From Diphasiastrum complanatum (Eukaryota > Streptophyta > Lycopodiopsida > Lycopodiales > Lycopodiaceae): a DNA stretch of 64,000 nt. The translations under genes and the position numbers were made by a program. The notes below the pieces were generated by a model, which was not told the DNA's origin, did no database searches, and saw only the letters and a list, made by a program, of their open reading frames with translations. The stretch lies in assembly GCA_029204225.1 (NCBI GenBank), contig CM055108.1, positions 2,946,348-3,010,347 of the forward strand, written 5' to 3'. Within the stretch, counting starts at the first letter, position 1. Every line of letters begins with the position of its first letter. Shown here piece after piece: positions 23,818 to 34,621 of the stretch.

Positions 23818-24380
23818 TATCAAATTTCAAAGTTTTGGACTAAATTTGATCTATAAATGATCACAAAGAGTGATTGGTAGCTTGGGATCTTGATCTACAT
23901 CAAGACTAGCTTCCAATTCTAGATTCTAATTGAGAATTTTTGTGATTCCAAGCAAGAACAATCAAGAAATGATGATCCGCGGCTTCACACATGTGCTAAA
24001 GAGAGTGAAAACATCAAGATTGCTTCACAAACCAAGATTACTCATCATTAGCTTCACAATGGATCCATCATGGATCAAGTACACAATCACCATAATCTCT
24101 CTCTAAGCTGCATCCAACACGTGTAGGATTGTACTCAACCATATCCACTTTGGATAAGATCTATCTAATTTGCCACATCATCCATTGGTGGCTTGTGTTA
24201 ACCTTCTAGATTCCTACAATCTAGGACCTAACTCCTATAATTTAGGAGATGTCATATATTGACTCAAATAAAAGCTAAATAAAATGGATCTGAATATTAC
24301 AAGTGTCATTTCACACGTGTGGATCCACATAGATGTCAAATACATTGCAAAAACCATGTGAAAATTGCTAAATTCTAACA
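23818..24380 (-). repeat. 5' LTR of copia F
   Basis: About 563 bp, bounded by the minus-strand TGTTAGAATTT start at 24380 and the primer-binding site at 23817. The first ~25 bp match the 3' LTR remnant that ends at 19356. The inner boundary reads ...TTTGATA rather than the usual CA, so that edge is approximate. Confidence 0.75.
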
Positions 24381-25670
24381 TTAGAGAGGTTATGCTTAAG
24401 GGGTCCAATAGGAATTAAGCTTGGATTTCCACGATTTTCTATATGTACTTTCATTCACTTTATTAAGGTATGAGAGATCTATGAGTTTTTGTGTCAATTT
24501 GGAGATTTGCCAATTTTGCTTGTATTGACTTCTCTCTCTAGATGGCTCAAAAGTAGTATTTTCTCTCTATCTGAGGAGAGGAGCTTGTTGGGACTTAGTT
24601 TATTTCATGAAATCTTCCACATTTGTGAAACACCTTTTGGTAATGAATGAATGCATGTAGAATGGTCTTTTTGCCTTAGATCTTGTCATTGATCTTGGAT
24701 TCAATCACTAGGTGATCTATAGTGCATGAGCCAAGCTTAGGAGATCAATTTCACACATTAGGACATTCTCACATGTGTAAATTCTCACACTTCTCTCAAG
24801 AATAGGTCCCTAGTGCTCCGTCCCTAGTCCTCTCTCCTTCACCCTTCTCAACATTGGCACTTCCGCCTGCTTTCCTATATGGCCTCGGCTACCACCGTTC
24901 CCCTCTCAATTCAACCTCCTACTCTTCTCAAGCTACTTGCCTTCGACTGCTCTTTCATTTTAAGGGGCCCTTTTTTCTTAAGAAAAGGGGATAACTACTG
25001 AAAAGACAAGGTTTTTCAATGACTTGCTAGTTAAAGCAAACTATCACCAAAACAGTGTACTAGATCTAAGTTGTTTTGAACTAATCAAAACCAGGTCGAA
25101 GATTTCCTAGTCAAATGCTTTAAGTCCATCTGATAAAAATGAATATTGTTAGGATAATAAGAAAAAGAGACGATCAAATAATGTGATTTCAAGATTTTTT
25201 TTTTTTTTCACGTCAAAGTATCATATAATGCATGAGGTTATTAGCCATTCCACATTAAGAATGTGACTAAAATCTTTCTATACTACTCTATTCATCTTTT
25301 GAAAAGAGTGGATGATTATTTTATCTCTAAATGTACCAAAAAATCATCAACACTCTAGTAAAACATGCTTTGTAATGTAGTTCAGTACATGTAGAGCAAA
25401 AAAAATTTATTTTGATTACGATATGTTTGGCTGTTCTAGAAAAAATACCTAAAGTGCATTTTGCAGTTTATATCAGCAGATTCAAGATTTCAAAAAGTAC
25501 TTCATATTCAATTTGCTAAATATCGCAAATAAGTTCTCTAAAAGTCGAGAAATTTTTGGAAAATAGAAAGAATCCTGAGAAATTTTTTATTTTGGCCATG
25601 ATTTTTCATTTAAAAACAACTACATTCTGCTGTATGTAATCTGCAATAGTAAGGAGATACGTCTCGAGAA
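24381..25670. other. Intergenic, holds dispersed repeat copy 2 (24552-24720)
   Basis: Copy 2 of the repeat at 13831-14005 lies at 24552-24720. The rest is AT-rich with no recognisable coding region. A sharp junction into copia RNase H occurs near 25671. Confidence 0.6.
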
Positions 25671-25950
25671 TTGACCACATTGCCAAAGAGTGAGTCTCTA
25701 ATTTTGCAGATGGACAATACATCTGCAATACATTTGACAAAGGATCCTGTGTTTCATTCAAGGACGAAACACATCGCAATCAAGTATCACTTGATAAGGG
25801 ATCTGATCGGGAAGAAGATACTGCAAACTATTTTCATTGGAACAAAAGAGATGGTGGCTGACATTTTCACAAAGACCTTAGACAAAGGTCTGTTTGAGAA
25901 ACAGAGGAGCAGTCTTGGAGTCATCAAGCTACCACACTTTGAGAGGGAGC
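25671..25950 (+). pseudogene. Copia element E: RNase H tail only
   Basis: Plus-strand fragment with LILQMDNTSAIHLTKDPVFH, SRTKHIAIKYHLIRDLI and MVADIFTKTLDKGLFEKQR, the C-terminus of copia RNase H. It ends with the polypurine tract GAGAGGGAGC next to the LTR at 25951. Same family as A-D. All upstream parts are missing. The frame is open over this stretch. Confidence 0.88.
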
Positions 25951-26578
25951 TGAAGAAACAAAACGTTTCTATTACCAAAGCTTTGCTAGCTTTCAGCCCT
26001 AAGTCTGATGAAAAGACACGAAGCAAAAATGTTCACAAACATCACGAAAAGACATGAACGTGATAATGTTTGCGAACACCCTGATGAAAAGACACGAACG
26101 CGAAAAGTTTGCGAAAGATAATTTTTCCGTGATACAGCAGGAGAAAGTCAGACGACGCAAAAGTCAAACGGCTCAAAGCGACACGAAAATCTTCATGACA
26201 CTTTTTGACCTTCACGCTCCAAAGGATCAGGAAGATCACGCAAGTACCATGAAATACAAAAACCCTGATCTGATATGATGATGTCAGTAAAAGAGCGTTA
26301 GGACATGCCTAACCCATCTCTCTTGTAATCCATGATTAGTTATAGATTGCTTAGTCTATCTAATATGGTGTGCTACTCCGAATGTATAAGATACATACAG
26401 TAGCAAATAGAAATGTACAGACTATAGACAGGCTATAGAATAGAAGTCTACCTACGAGCGAGACAAGTTTTGTAAGCAGGATCCACAGAGATCCAAGAAG
26501 TCCGCTAGTAAGCGAGACGTTACTCATGGGAGACCACCGCTTCTCTCACGCCAATGCGTTGTGTGGGTCTGTCATACA
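25951..26578 (+). repeat. Copia LTR shared by elements E and D
   Basis: A 628-bp LTR from TGAAGAAACAAAACG to GTCTGTCATACA. It closely resembles the LTR at 8857-9456 in opposite orientation. RNase H of E lies before it and the leader of D after it, so it acts as 3' LTR of one and 5' LTR of the other. Confidence 0.86.
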
Positions 26579-28775
26579 ACACTTGAAATCAAGAGGATCA
26601 CTAGATGATATTTTAGCTATTACGCACAGATCACTCCTATCTTTGTCTAATCTTGAATGAATTATTGTCTGCTATCGCTTGCGTATCTCATTCACTTGTT
26701 TTATCAATTTCACACACTGGTTTATTTTGTGTTGAATGTTGTATTAATCTAAAACATAGATTAGCAGCGTCTGTCTACTTTCTGGAGGATTGTAGGAATG
26801 ATATAGCTGGCAGTGACCAGCAATCATATCTGAAGTCTATCCAAGTTCATTTCATTCGCGATTAATTTGATTTTGCTTTAGCAATGTCAATATCAAAGCT
26901 CGTTCAAGTTTCGTCTCGCTTCGCTTCGCTTCATTTCGTCCAGTTTTGCTTCGTTTCGTTTCGTTTTGTTACAGAGTCTGATTCAAATATTTGCAATTTG
27001 CGTTCCACATCCTTCGCATCAAGAACTTGAACACTCAGACGAAGATGTTCGAACTACACATCAGCTGAGCGACGAATCAGATGAAGCATTACAATATCAG
27101 AAGAATCTCCAAGGAGATCAACGAGAGAGCGAAGAGCGCCAGCAAGATTTGTGCCAGGCAGCTCGGCTTCTACATTCAAATTTTTTTGTGGATTTAATGG
27201 CGAACCACAAACATTCGAGAAAGCCATCGACAGTCCAAAGAAGGACAAATGGATCCAAGCCATGAACGAAAAAATCGAATCGATGAAGAAGAACGAGGTA
27301 TGGACACTGTAGTCAGTGTTAGAGAAACGAAAAATAGTACAATGCAAATGGGTTTACAAACTCAAGTATGGACTGAATGGAGATGTTTTGAGATACAAGG
27401 CCAGACTTGTAGCGAAGGGATTCTCTCAGAAATACAACATCGACTATACTAAGACCTTTTCTCCAGTAGTGAAACATGCTTTCTTACGCCTACTATTTGC
27501 ATATGTAGCTGCATACGACCTCAAGATTCACATTGTCGATGAGAAGACAGCCTTTCTACATGGCGAGCTAGATGAAGAGGTCTACATGGATCAGCCTCCA
27601 GGTTATATCTCCGAATCACTTCCTACCTATGCATGCCGAATGCACATGAGTATCTACTGTCTGAAACAATCAGCTCGACAATGGTATAAGAAGAAAGATC
27701 ATGCCCTAAGATCCTTAAGATTTGAACCATTAATAGCTGATTCCAATGTTTATGTGAGAATCACAAATGGGGAGATCATCATTGTTGTTGTGTATGTGGA
27801 CGACAACCTAATACTATGCAGAGGTGAAAGCCTAATTGTAGGAGTGAAGAATGAGATCTCGAAACATTTCAAGATAATAGACCTAGGAGAAGCCTAATGT
27901 TATCTAGACTTGCAGATTGACCGTGACTATGACAAAGGAAAGCTATACTTTCATCAGTCAAGGTACACCCATAAAATCCTAGACGATTTTGGGATGACAG
28001 CTTGCAAAGGGAAATCCCAATGCTTGCAAGAACAATCCTGACGAACAAAGATTGTTTGAATATAGAAGAAGAGCAAGAGACTATGCAGCACACGCCTTAT
28101 AGGAGGTTGATCGGATCCTTGATGTATCTAGCAGACAACACACGTCCCAACATAGCTTATGCCATATTCAGAATGAGCCAATTCAGCACAAATCCAGGCT
28201 TAACACACTTGAAGATCACAAAGCGAATCTTACAGTACCTTCAGCAAACGAAAGATTATGGGTTATGTTACTCTCATGATGCAGGTTTCCAAATGCACTC
28301 CTATAGTGATGCTAGCTGGCCATTTCTCAAGGACGACTGTAAAAGTGTCTCAAGAGGGTGCACCATTACAACAGGCGCAACAATTCTCTGGGTCAGCAAG
28401 AAGCAGACCATTGTAGCTCAATCATCCTGCGAAGTAGAATACGTTGCAGCTGTGAAGATGGCCAACAAAATCACATGGCTCCGACAGTTCCTTGATGGAC
28501 TGGGTGAAACCAACCAATAGCCACTGATTCTATAGATGGCCAACACTTTTGCAATTCACCCGACAAAGGATCTCGTGTTTCACTCAAGGATGAAACACAT
28601 TGCAACAAATATCATTTGATAAGAGACCTAGTCACACGAAACGAGTTGCAGACTAGCTTCATTGAAACGAAGCAAATGGTGGTAGACATCTTCACCAAAG
28701 CCCCAGACAAAAGATTGTTCTAGAGGCAGAGGAAGAGTCTGGGAGTCATAAAGCTACCATGCTTTGAGAGGGAGC
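26579..28775 (+). pseudogene. Copia element D: RT and RNase H, gag-integrase deleted
   Basis: After a 400-bp leader the sequence jumps to the integrase-RT linker at about 27000 (frame-shifted QRESEERQQDLCQAARLLH). RT follows with KWVYKLKYGLNGDV, TAFLHGELDEEVYMDQPPGY and YVDDNLILC (27316-27897). The last RT part and RNase H (28002-28520) have MYLADNTRPNIAYAIFRMSQF and SSCEVEYVAAVKMANK. The polypurine tract lies at 28766-28775. The active site reads YVDDN. Gag, protease and the integrase core are absent. Stops at about 27896 and 28520 break the frame. Confidence 0.87.
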
Positions 28776-29379
28776 TGAAGAAACAAATTGTTTCTGGCCA
28801 CAAAGCTATGATAGCTTCATAACTAAAGGCAGAAGAAAAACAAAGGAGCTGCATGATTGCGAACAGAAAGCTTCGAGGACCAAAAACACGAAGACGACTA
28901 TCAAACGTTCGTTGACTGAAGGTCACACGAACACGAAGGTAAAAGGTTCGTGGACCCAAGACAACCTAATAACAAAGCCAAAAGCACAAGAAGACGCGAA
29001 GACCTAGGCGGCGACAGATCTCCACATGTCAGATACACGACGGATCTCCACACATGAAAGGACAAATGAGATTGTGGAAGTACCAGGAGGACGTCATCCT
29101 CCAGAGACTAACAGGATACCGTTGGGACGTGCCTAATCAGTCGTTCTTGTAATCCCCTAATCAGCAAATCTTGTCCTCCTCTCTACATACCTATAGATCT
29201 TACTTATTAATTAAGAAGAAGAAGAAGCATATAGATTGGCAGTATGCCAATGTAAGCACAACACTGTGTAGCTAGCTAATATTCAAGAAGTCCGCTAGTA
29301 AGCGCGACAAGTTTTTTTTTCTTTTGATTCGTGAAAGATAGAGTTTCTTTCGTGCCAATGCACTGTGTGGTCTGTCACA
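28776..29379 (+). repeat. 3' LTR of copia D (diverged)
   Basis: About 604 bp from TGAAGAAACAAATTG to GTCTGTCACA. It shares the ends, the TTCTTGTAATCC...TAATCA segment and AAGTCCGCTAGTAAGCG with the LTR at 25951-26578, but much of the middle differs. LTRs of one insertion start identical, so the two LTRs of D probably come from different subfamilies joined by recombination. Confidence 0.75.
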
Positions 29380-30468
29380 AGCTTATATTTTTACCTATAA
29401 ATATCATATTAAGGTTAATGCCAAATTTTGATTATGAAACTTTCTCAATATATAAACGCATCATAATGTCCATAAATGCATAAGATAGTAGGCTATATTC
29501 AACCGAATTCCAATTTGTCAGAGCATAATAATTTGACATAATGATCATTTGATTTTTTGTTCACATTTTATTATTAGTCCGCACTTAATCAAAATCTCAA
29601 AAAAATCTCATTTACTATTAAACTAATCATAAACTTGTTGTTTATCAACATATTATTCACAATAGTTCAAAAGAAAAAAATTACAACAAACTTATTTTGC
29701 CACGCATGGCATGCGTGGCAAATCTCCAGAACAAATTTTTTGGCCCAACTTTTATAGTTGTAATTGCATTCCCTATAAAGGTTCTTGGCCACTACAATAT
29801 CATTTACAAATACAATATTTATCAACAAAATTTAGTATTTCTAGTAGGCAAAAGCATTGAATTGTAATGTTCTAAAGTCAAAATTAAAAAAACAAGAACA
29901 CTATGGTATACCACAAACACATTGCCACAAATTCTCTAAATAAAAAATGTGATTGTTTAAGATTGGATGTAATGTGGATTGGCTATTTTCAAATCCTCAT
30001 TGTTTTGAAATTGTGACACAATGGTTAGCATTTTCTTTTTTTACTTCAAGGATTGAACTCTAATTCAAAGTGTGTGCATGAGTAGAGATATGACAACAAT
30101 AAATAAATAAATAAATATATATATATAATGATTTTACAAATAAAAATATACGACTTTTGTTTGATTGTTGTCGTTGGTGATGATGTAGATGCATTAGGTA
30201 GCTTCAGAGCCTAGGCACGCTTGCAAGAAAAGGAGGACTCAAATTTTTTTTACTAGTTATGACTTGCATATGAAATTGAAGTGGTCATGCATGCATGCAA
30301 GAGAGAGAGAGAGAGAGAGATGAATTTTTACTATTTATGACTTCATATGAAGGTGCAAATAAAGGATCTAGTTAGTTTTTGCATTAACATATTTGGCAAT
30401 GTGACAAAGCTTTTTGTGTGCAAATCATTATGATTTAATTCTGAAAGACTAGGGATTGACTGCTCAAG
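29380..30468. other. AT-rich intergenic region, no gene seen
   Basis: Very AT-rich, with short simple-sequence runs: AAAT units and (TA)n near 30100-30127, and (GA)n at 30300-30320. No coding sequence or recognisable repeat family. Confidence 0.6.
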
Positions 30469-30725
30469 GAGTCTAGATCTAGCACGTGCTAGGATTTGCC
30501 TGTTCGTACTTCATACCTATTGTGCCATGTGGAACCCACAAGGGAAGGAGTGTAGATATAACATGCCCTAAGATTTGCCTCTTCATAGTAACTTCATACT
30601 TCACCCACCGTCACACCTGTGACCTATTGTGGAATCCACGAGGGATTGATCATGGATTGCTCTCATTAGTTTAGATATAGCGCGTGCCAGGATATGTCTG
30701 TTTATACTTCATAACTATCATGGAG
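30469..30725. repeat. Three imperfect tandem units upstream of pectinesterase
   Basis: Units at about 30469, 30549 and 30668 share TAGAT(C/A)TAGC-CGTGC, AGGATTTGCCTGTT and ACTTCATA. The first two also share CCTATTGTG-A(T)-TGGAA-CCAC. Diverged, no coding capacity. Confidence 0.6.
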
Positions 30726-31175
30726 CTACATTCAGCTGAGGCTTGAGCTGATAAGATTCCATAGAGATACACTAGTGCATTGTGAGCTTAGTGCAGAATC
30801 CAGATACTTGACTGGAGTCTGGAGTGATCGCAGGACACACTCAGAGGGGGGGCATTGCGGCAAAATCCTTGATATCCTGTCGTAGTGGGTTACTTACTGG
30901 CAGTGCTTTTGCCGCTAAATAGCTTAACTTATTTGTCATAACTCTTATGGAGTTACATTCAGCTGAGGGTTGAGCTGATAAGATTCCATAGAGATACACT
31001 AGTGCACTGTGAACTTAGTGCAGAATCCAGATACTTGACTGGAGTCTGGAGTGATCGCAGGACACACTCAGAGGGGGGGCATTGCGGCAAAATCCTTGAT
31101 ATTCTGTCGTAGTGGGTTACTTACTGGCAGTGCTTTTGCCGCTAAATAGCTTAACTGATTTGTCAGTACTCTTTT
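30722..31175. repeat. Tandem duplication, 227-bp unit, in pectinesterase upstream region
   Basis: Bases 30722-30948 and 30949-31175 are almost identical, including CAGAGGGGGGGCATTGCGGC and GGGTTACTTACTGGCAGTGC. Only a handful of substitutions separate them, so the event is recent. The second unit ends about 155 bp before the pectinesterase start codon, so it may duplicate promoter elements. Confidence 0.93.
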
Positions 31176-31192
31176 GGTTCCCAGCTCGATCG

Positions 31193-31200
31193 TTTTATAT
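31193..31200 (+). promoter_or_regulatory. Possible TATA box of the pectinesterase
   Basis: TTTTATAT about 130 bp before the ATG at 31331, just after the tandem duplication. It is a weak match with no other support. Confidence 0.3.
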
Positions 31201-31330
31201 GTGCATTGTGGTGGCGGTAGTATATTACTGTAGTGTGTTGTTTTGGTGAAGATCTGCAGTAAGGCTGTGTGTCGGCTAGTTGGTGAAAGTGTTGTAGTTG
31301 CTTGGTGAGGTGATTTGGGTGTAGGTAGTC

Positions 31331-33177
31331 ATGGAGGGGTCAGATCCTTACTTGCACAGGGAAATGAAAGGAAAGAAAATGCTGAAGAAGCGATGGATCA
31401 TAGCTGGTTTGGTTGTTATCATCCTCCTTGCCGTAGTGATTGGGTTGGCAGTTGGACTAAAAAGGAGAAAAGGTAGCGATTTGGGGGCGGTTTCAAAGAC
31501 GATCCAGTCGCTGTGCAACTCAACAAGCTACCCAGACACGTGCATAGCGTCCTTGTCTGCGTTCCCGGGATCGAGCATCGCTAGCCCAACAAGATTAGTA
31601 GGAATTGCCATGAACATTGCTCATCAAGGAGCAAATAGTTCGCTGCACTTGGTTGAGAGGCTTCTAGACAGCGAACATAATGAAACAATCAAAGCAGCTC
31701 TAAAGGATTGCCTTGAAAACCTCGCTGATTCCATTGATCAAATCAATGTTTCTCTCTCCCACTTCTCTAGCTTGAGTCTCAAGAACTTGCTAGACACGTT
31801 TAAAGAGATTCGGACTTCCTTGAGCTCGGCGCTTACCTTCCAGACCACATGTATTGAAGATGTATTTGCAGGCATCAATGGACGTGCAGGCGATGAGATT
31901 AGCAAAGATGGACATTATGTGAAGCAATTAGTGAGCAATGCTCTTGGGTTGAGCACCATTTTGTCCTCCCTTCAGGACGAGCTGTCAAAGTGGAAGAATA
32001 GGATTCCTTTCCGGCGCTTATTATCGGGACACAATGATGTCGATGTCGTCTATTTTGATGATCATGAGGCCTTCCCCGAATGGCTTTCGCTTGGCAGCAG
32101 GAAGCTGTTGCAGGCGAATACTACAACTGTGCCAAATGTCACAGTTGCACAAGATGGAACTGGGCAATTCCTCAGAATCCAGGATGCTGTGAACGCTGCT
32201 GCCAACACGGGTAGCTCCTTCTACATCATATCAATAAAAGCAGGAATCTACACGGAAAGTATAAGTATTCCGAAGACGGCGAAAAATGTTATGTTCGTGG
32301 GCGATGGTGTAGGAAAGACAATCATCACGGGAAACAAAAGCGTTGTTGGATCCGGAGTGTCCACCTTCGATACAGCAACCCTTGGTAAGGATCTTGAAGC
32401 CTGAGCTTGCAGCATTTGTTTTATTGAACTTCCTGCGTAGATTGTTTGTGTGTATACCGTGATCGACAACTGTCTGTCTTTGCAGCTGTGAAAGGAAATG
32501 GCTTCTTTGCTCGTGATCTTACGATCGAAAACACGGCTGGACCCGAAATGCATCAAGCTGTGGCGGTGAGAGTAAGCGCGGATCTAGCTGTTTTCTACAA
32601 ATGTTCGTTGGCCGGATATCAAGACACTCTGTACACGCATACTCTCCGCCAGTTCTACAAAGAATGCACAATCTCAGGCACTGTAGATTTTATCTTCGGC
32701 AACTCTGCAGCGGTATTTCAGCAGTGCACTCTCGTTGCCCTAGTCCCGCTACCTGGACAGCAGAATACGATCACCGCACAAGGAAGGGTGGATAAATTCC
32801 AGAACACAGGCCTATCTTTCCACGGATGCAATGTGGTCGGAGCTAAAGACCTGCAGAGTGCTATCAAGGACTATCCTACATTTCTCGGGAGGCCGTGGAA
32901 GGAGTATTCACGCACAGTTTTCTTGTTTTCCAACATCTCTGACATTCTGGATCCTGCTGGATGGCTGCAGTGGAACGGCACCCCCTTTGCATTGCAGACG
33001 TTATTCTATGGCGAATACATGAACACCGGAGACGGCGCTGCTTCAGAAAAGCGCGTTAACTGGTCCACATCGATGAATGAGAAGCAAGCAGAGCAATTCA
33101 CTGTAAATTCTTTCCTAGATGGCACCAAATGGCTGCCCGCCACTCGAGTTTCCTTCACCAGTGATCTCACTAGCTAA
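31331..33177 (+). CDS. Pectinesterase/pectinesterase inhibitor (type-I PME)
   Basis: Two exons, 31331-32384 and 32486-33177, with a 101-bp GT-AG intron, encode 581 residues. Residues 23-43 form an N-terminal membrane segment preceded by a Lys/Arg-rich stretch, as in type-II-anchored pro-PMEs. Residues about 56-205 are the PMEI pro-domain with its four Cys (62, 71, 127, 174). Processing motifs RRLL (228-231) and RKLL (257-260) precede the catalytic domain (about 265-581). Catalytic signatures are present: GIYTE (305-309), QAVAVR (375-380), GYQDTLY with Asp398, VDFIFGN with Asp419, and LGRPWKEYSR with Arg487. The enzyme de-methylesterifies homogalacturonan in the cell wall, and the pro-domain is normally removed at RRLL/RKLL by subtilases. 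Length is typical for the group. Every key residue is present, so the gene should be functional. The duplicated region just upstream may affect its expression. Confidence 0.96.
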
Positions 33178-34371
33178 ACAGACTAGATCAAGCTCCCTTT
33201 ATCAACCAAAAGTCAGATTGGGCTCCACCTCTCCGTGTCCTACCAACAAGTCAGATGTGCACACCTCACAATTTGTTGGGTTTTTTTATACGCTTAAAAC
33301 GCCAGGATCTTAATCTGAGTAAGCAGAACTCATATTGGGAGCGCTTCTTGTTGATTGATTTTACACATGTTCAGTTGCTAGAGTGACAAATCCACAGAAA
33401 GTTCATTATCTGATCTTCACATTGATATTCTTTCAAGTTGATTCTTTTCTGTTTTCTCCACTTGAACAATCCTTTTGGAGCTTCTCAAAATTTTAGTGCC
33501 TGCAGCAATCGGAAGTAAAAGACTCTTACAACTATAATTCTCATATTCATTTGCTGTGAAATTAGCCACTGCAGTTTCTTTTCACATGTGGTAAGTAAAG
33601 GATGTATATTTTGAGTCAGGATAACATGAATGTAAGCCGCCTATTTGCTGCTGCAGTAAAAATCTATTGGAGCTTTGTGTTTTGTAACTCGTTCTGTCTA
33701 TGGCCAAGTGAAAGGAAAACGAGTTAGATTTGGGCTACTGTTATCAGAGACAATAGGCTAACAATCTGGGTCCTGGACATCTTGCAGAACACAATGAGAA
33801 TGCTCTCTGCTGTTGTATTTGCTAGCAATAAAGATTATGATAATAGATCACAGTTTACCAAATTTTTTGTATTTGAAATGTCGTCTTATACTTCTTTACA
33901 TAAGCCTGCTTAAAAATGTCTTTTGTATTTGGCTGGAACTTTGATGTTACTATAGTTCCCATTATTGTAAATAAGCAACAAAGGGATGGACCTGATCCCT
34001 TGCAGAAACGGTACTGGAACTAGTAAGCTAGCGAGCAGATCATACAAACCCATCAATGGGTAAAAGGATAGAAAATACAACAAGCAGCAGCTACTGCATC
34101 AAGTTAAGCAAGATATCATAAACACAAAAATCTGAATACAGCTTATAAATTTCTACTCTCTACTCCCAGTGCTCTCAAAATCAGCAAAGTATAGGAATGG
34201 AATTGGCATAATTTCTCAATAACTGGCCAGTATCATAAAATCTTTGAAGATTATTATATAAGCATATAAAACCCTTTTATGGGTAATAGTCTTTGAAAAA
34301 TTCAGAAGCTTTAGACAATGCAAGTTTTTTGAGGATAACTCAAAGAGATGTCCAACCATTGCAGCCTCAGT
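33178..34371. other. Pectinesterase 3' flank, no gene recognised
   Basis: The 3' UTR presumably occupies the first few hundred bases. The rest is AT-rich without recognisable coding sequence until the copia fragment at 34372. Confidence 0.5.
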
Positions 34372-34612
34372 TCAATGCTACCACCATTCTGTGTGACAAT
34401 TTGAGCTGTGTTTCATAGCAAGTCTAAGCACATAGAAATCCAATATCATTTTATTAGAAACAAGGTTTTTTCAAGACAATCGATTCTTCAATACTGCTCC
34501 ACAATAGAAATGGTTGCAGACATCTTCACCAAAGCTCTTCTCATGATCAAGCATCAAAAATTCTTTAACCTGCTAAATTTGACGAAGACACCAAGGCACC
34601 AACCGTGACCTT
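34372..34612 (+). pseudogene. Copia element K: RNase H C-terminal fragment
   Basis: Encodes VFHSKSKHIEIQYHFIRNKV and EMVADIFTKALL, the end of copia RNase H, with a degraded CDN segment just before (about 34391). It is followed by the polypurine tract TTAAAAGGGAC and the LTR. It belongs to a family other than A-E or F. Upstream pol is missing. Confidence 0.85.
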
Positions 34613-34621
34613 AAAAGGGAC

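Larger units (their letters stand above)
19331..24380 (-). mobile_element. Copia element F, 5' LTR plus body, 3' LTR nearly lost
   Basis: Minus-strand Ty1-copia. The 5' LTR is at about 23818-24380, beginning TGTTAGAATTTAGCAATTTT on the minus strand. A primer-binding site follows at 23802-23817. Gag lies at 22427-23225 and pol at 19373-22430. The polypurine stretch AAAAATTGAGGAGTG precedes TGTTAAAATTTAGTAATTTT, which ends at about 19331. Only about 26 bp of the 3' LTR remain before gypsy-related sequence, so F is truncated at that end. The family differs from A-E in LTR and protein sequence. Confidence 0.85.
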
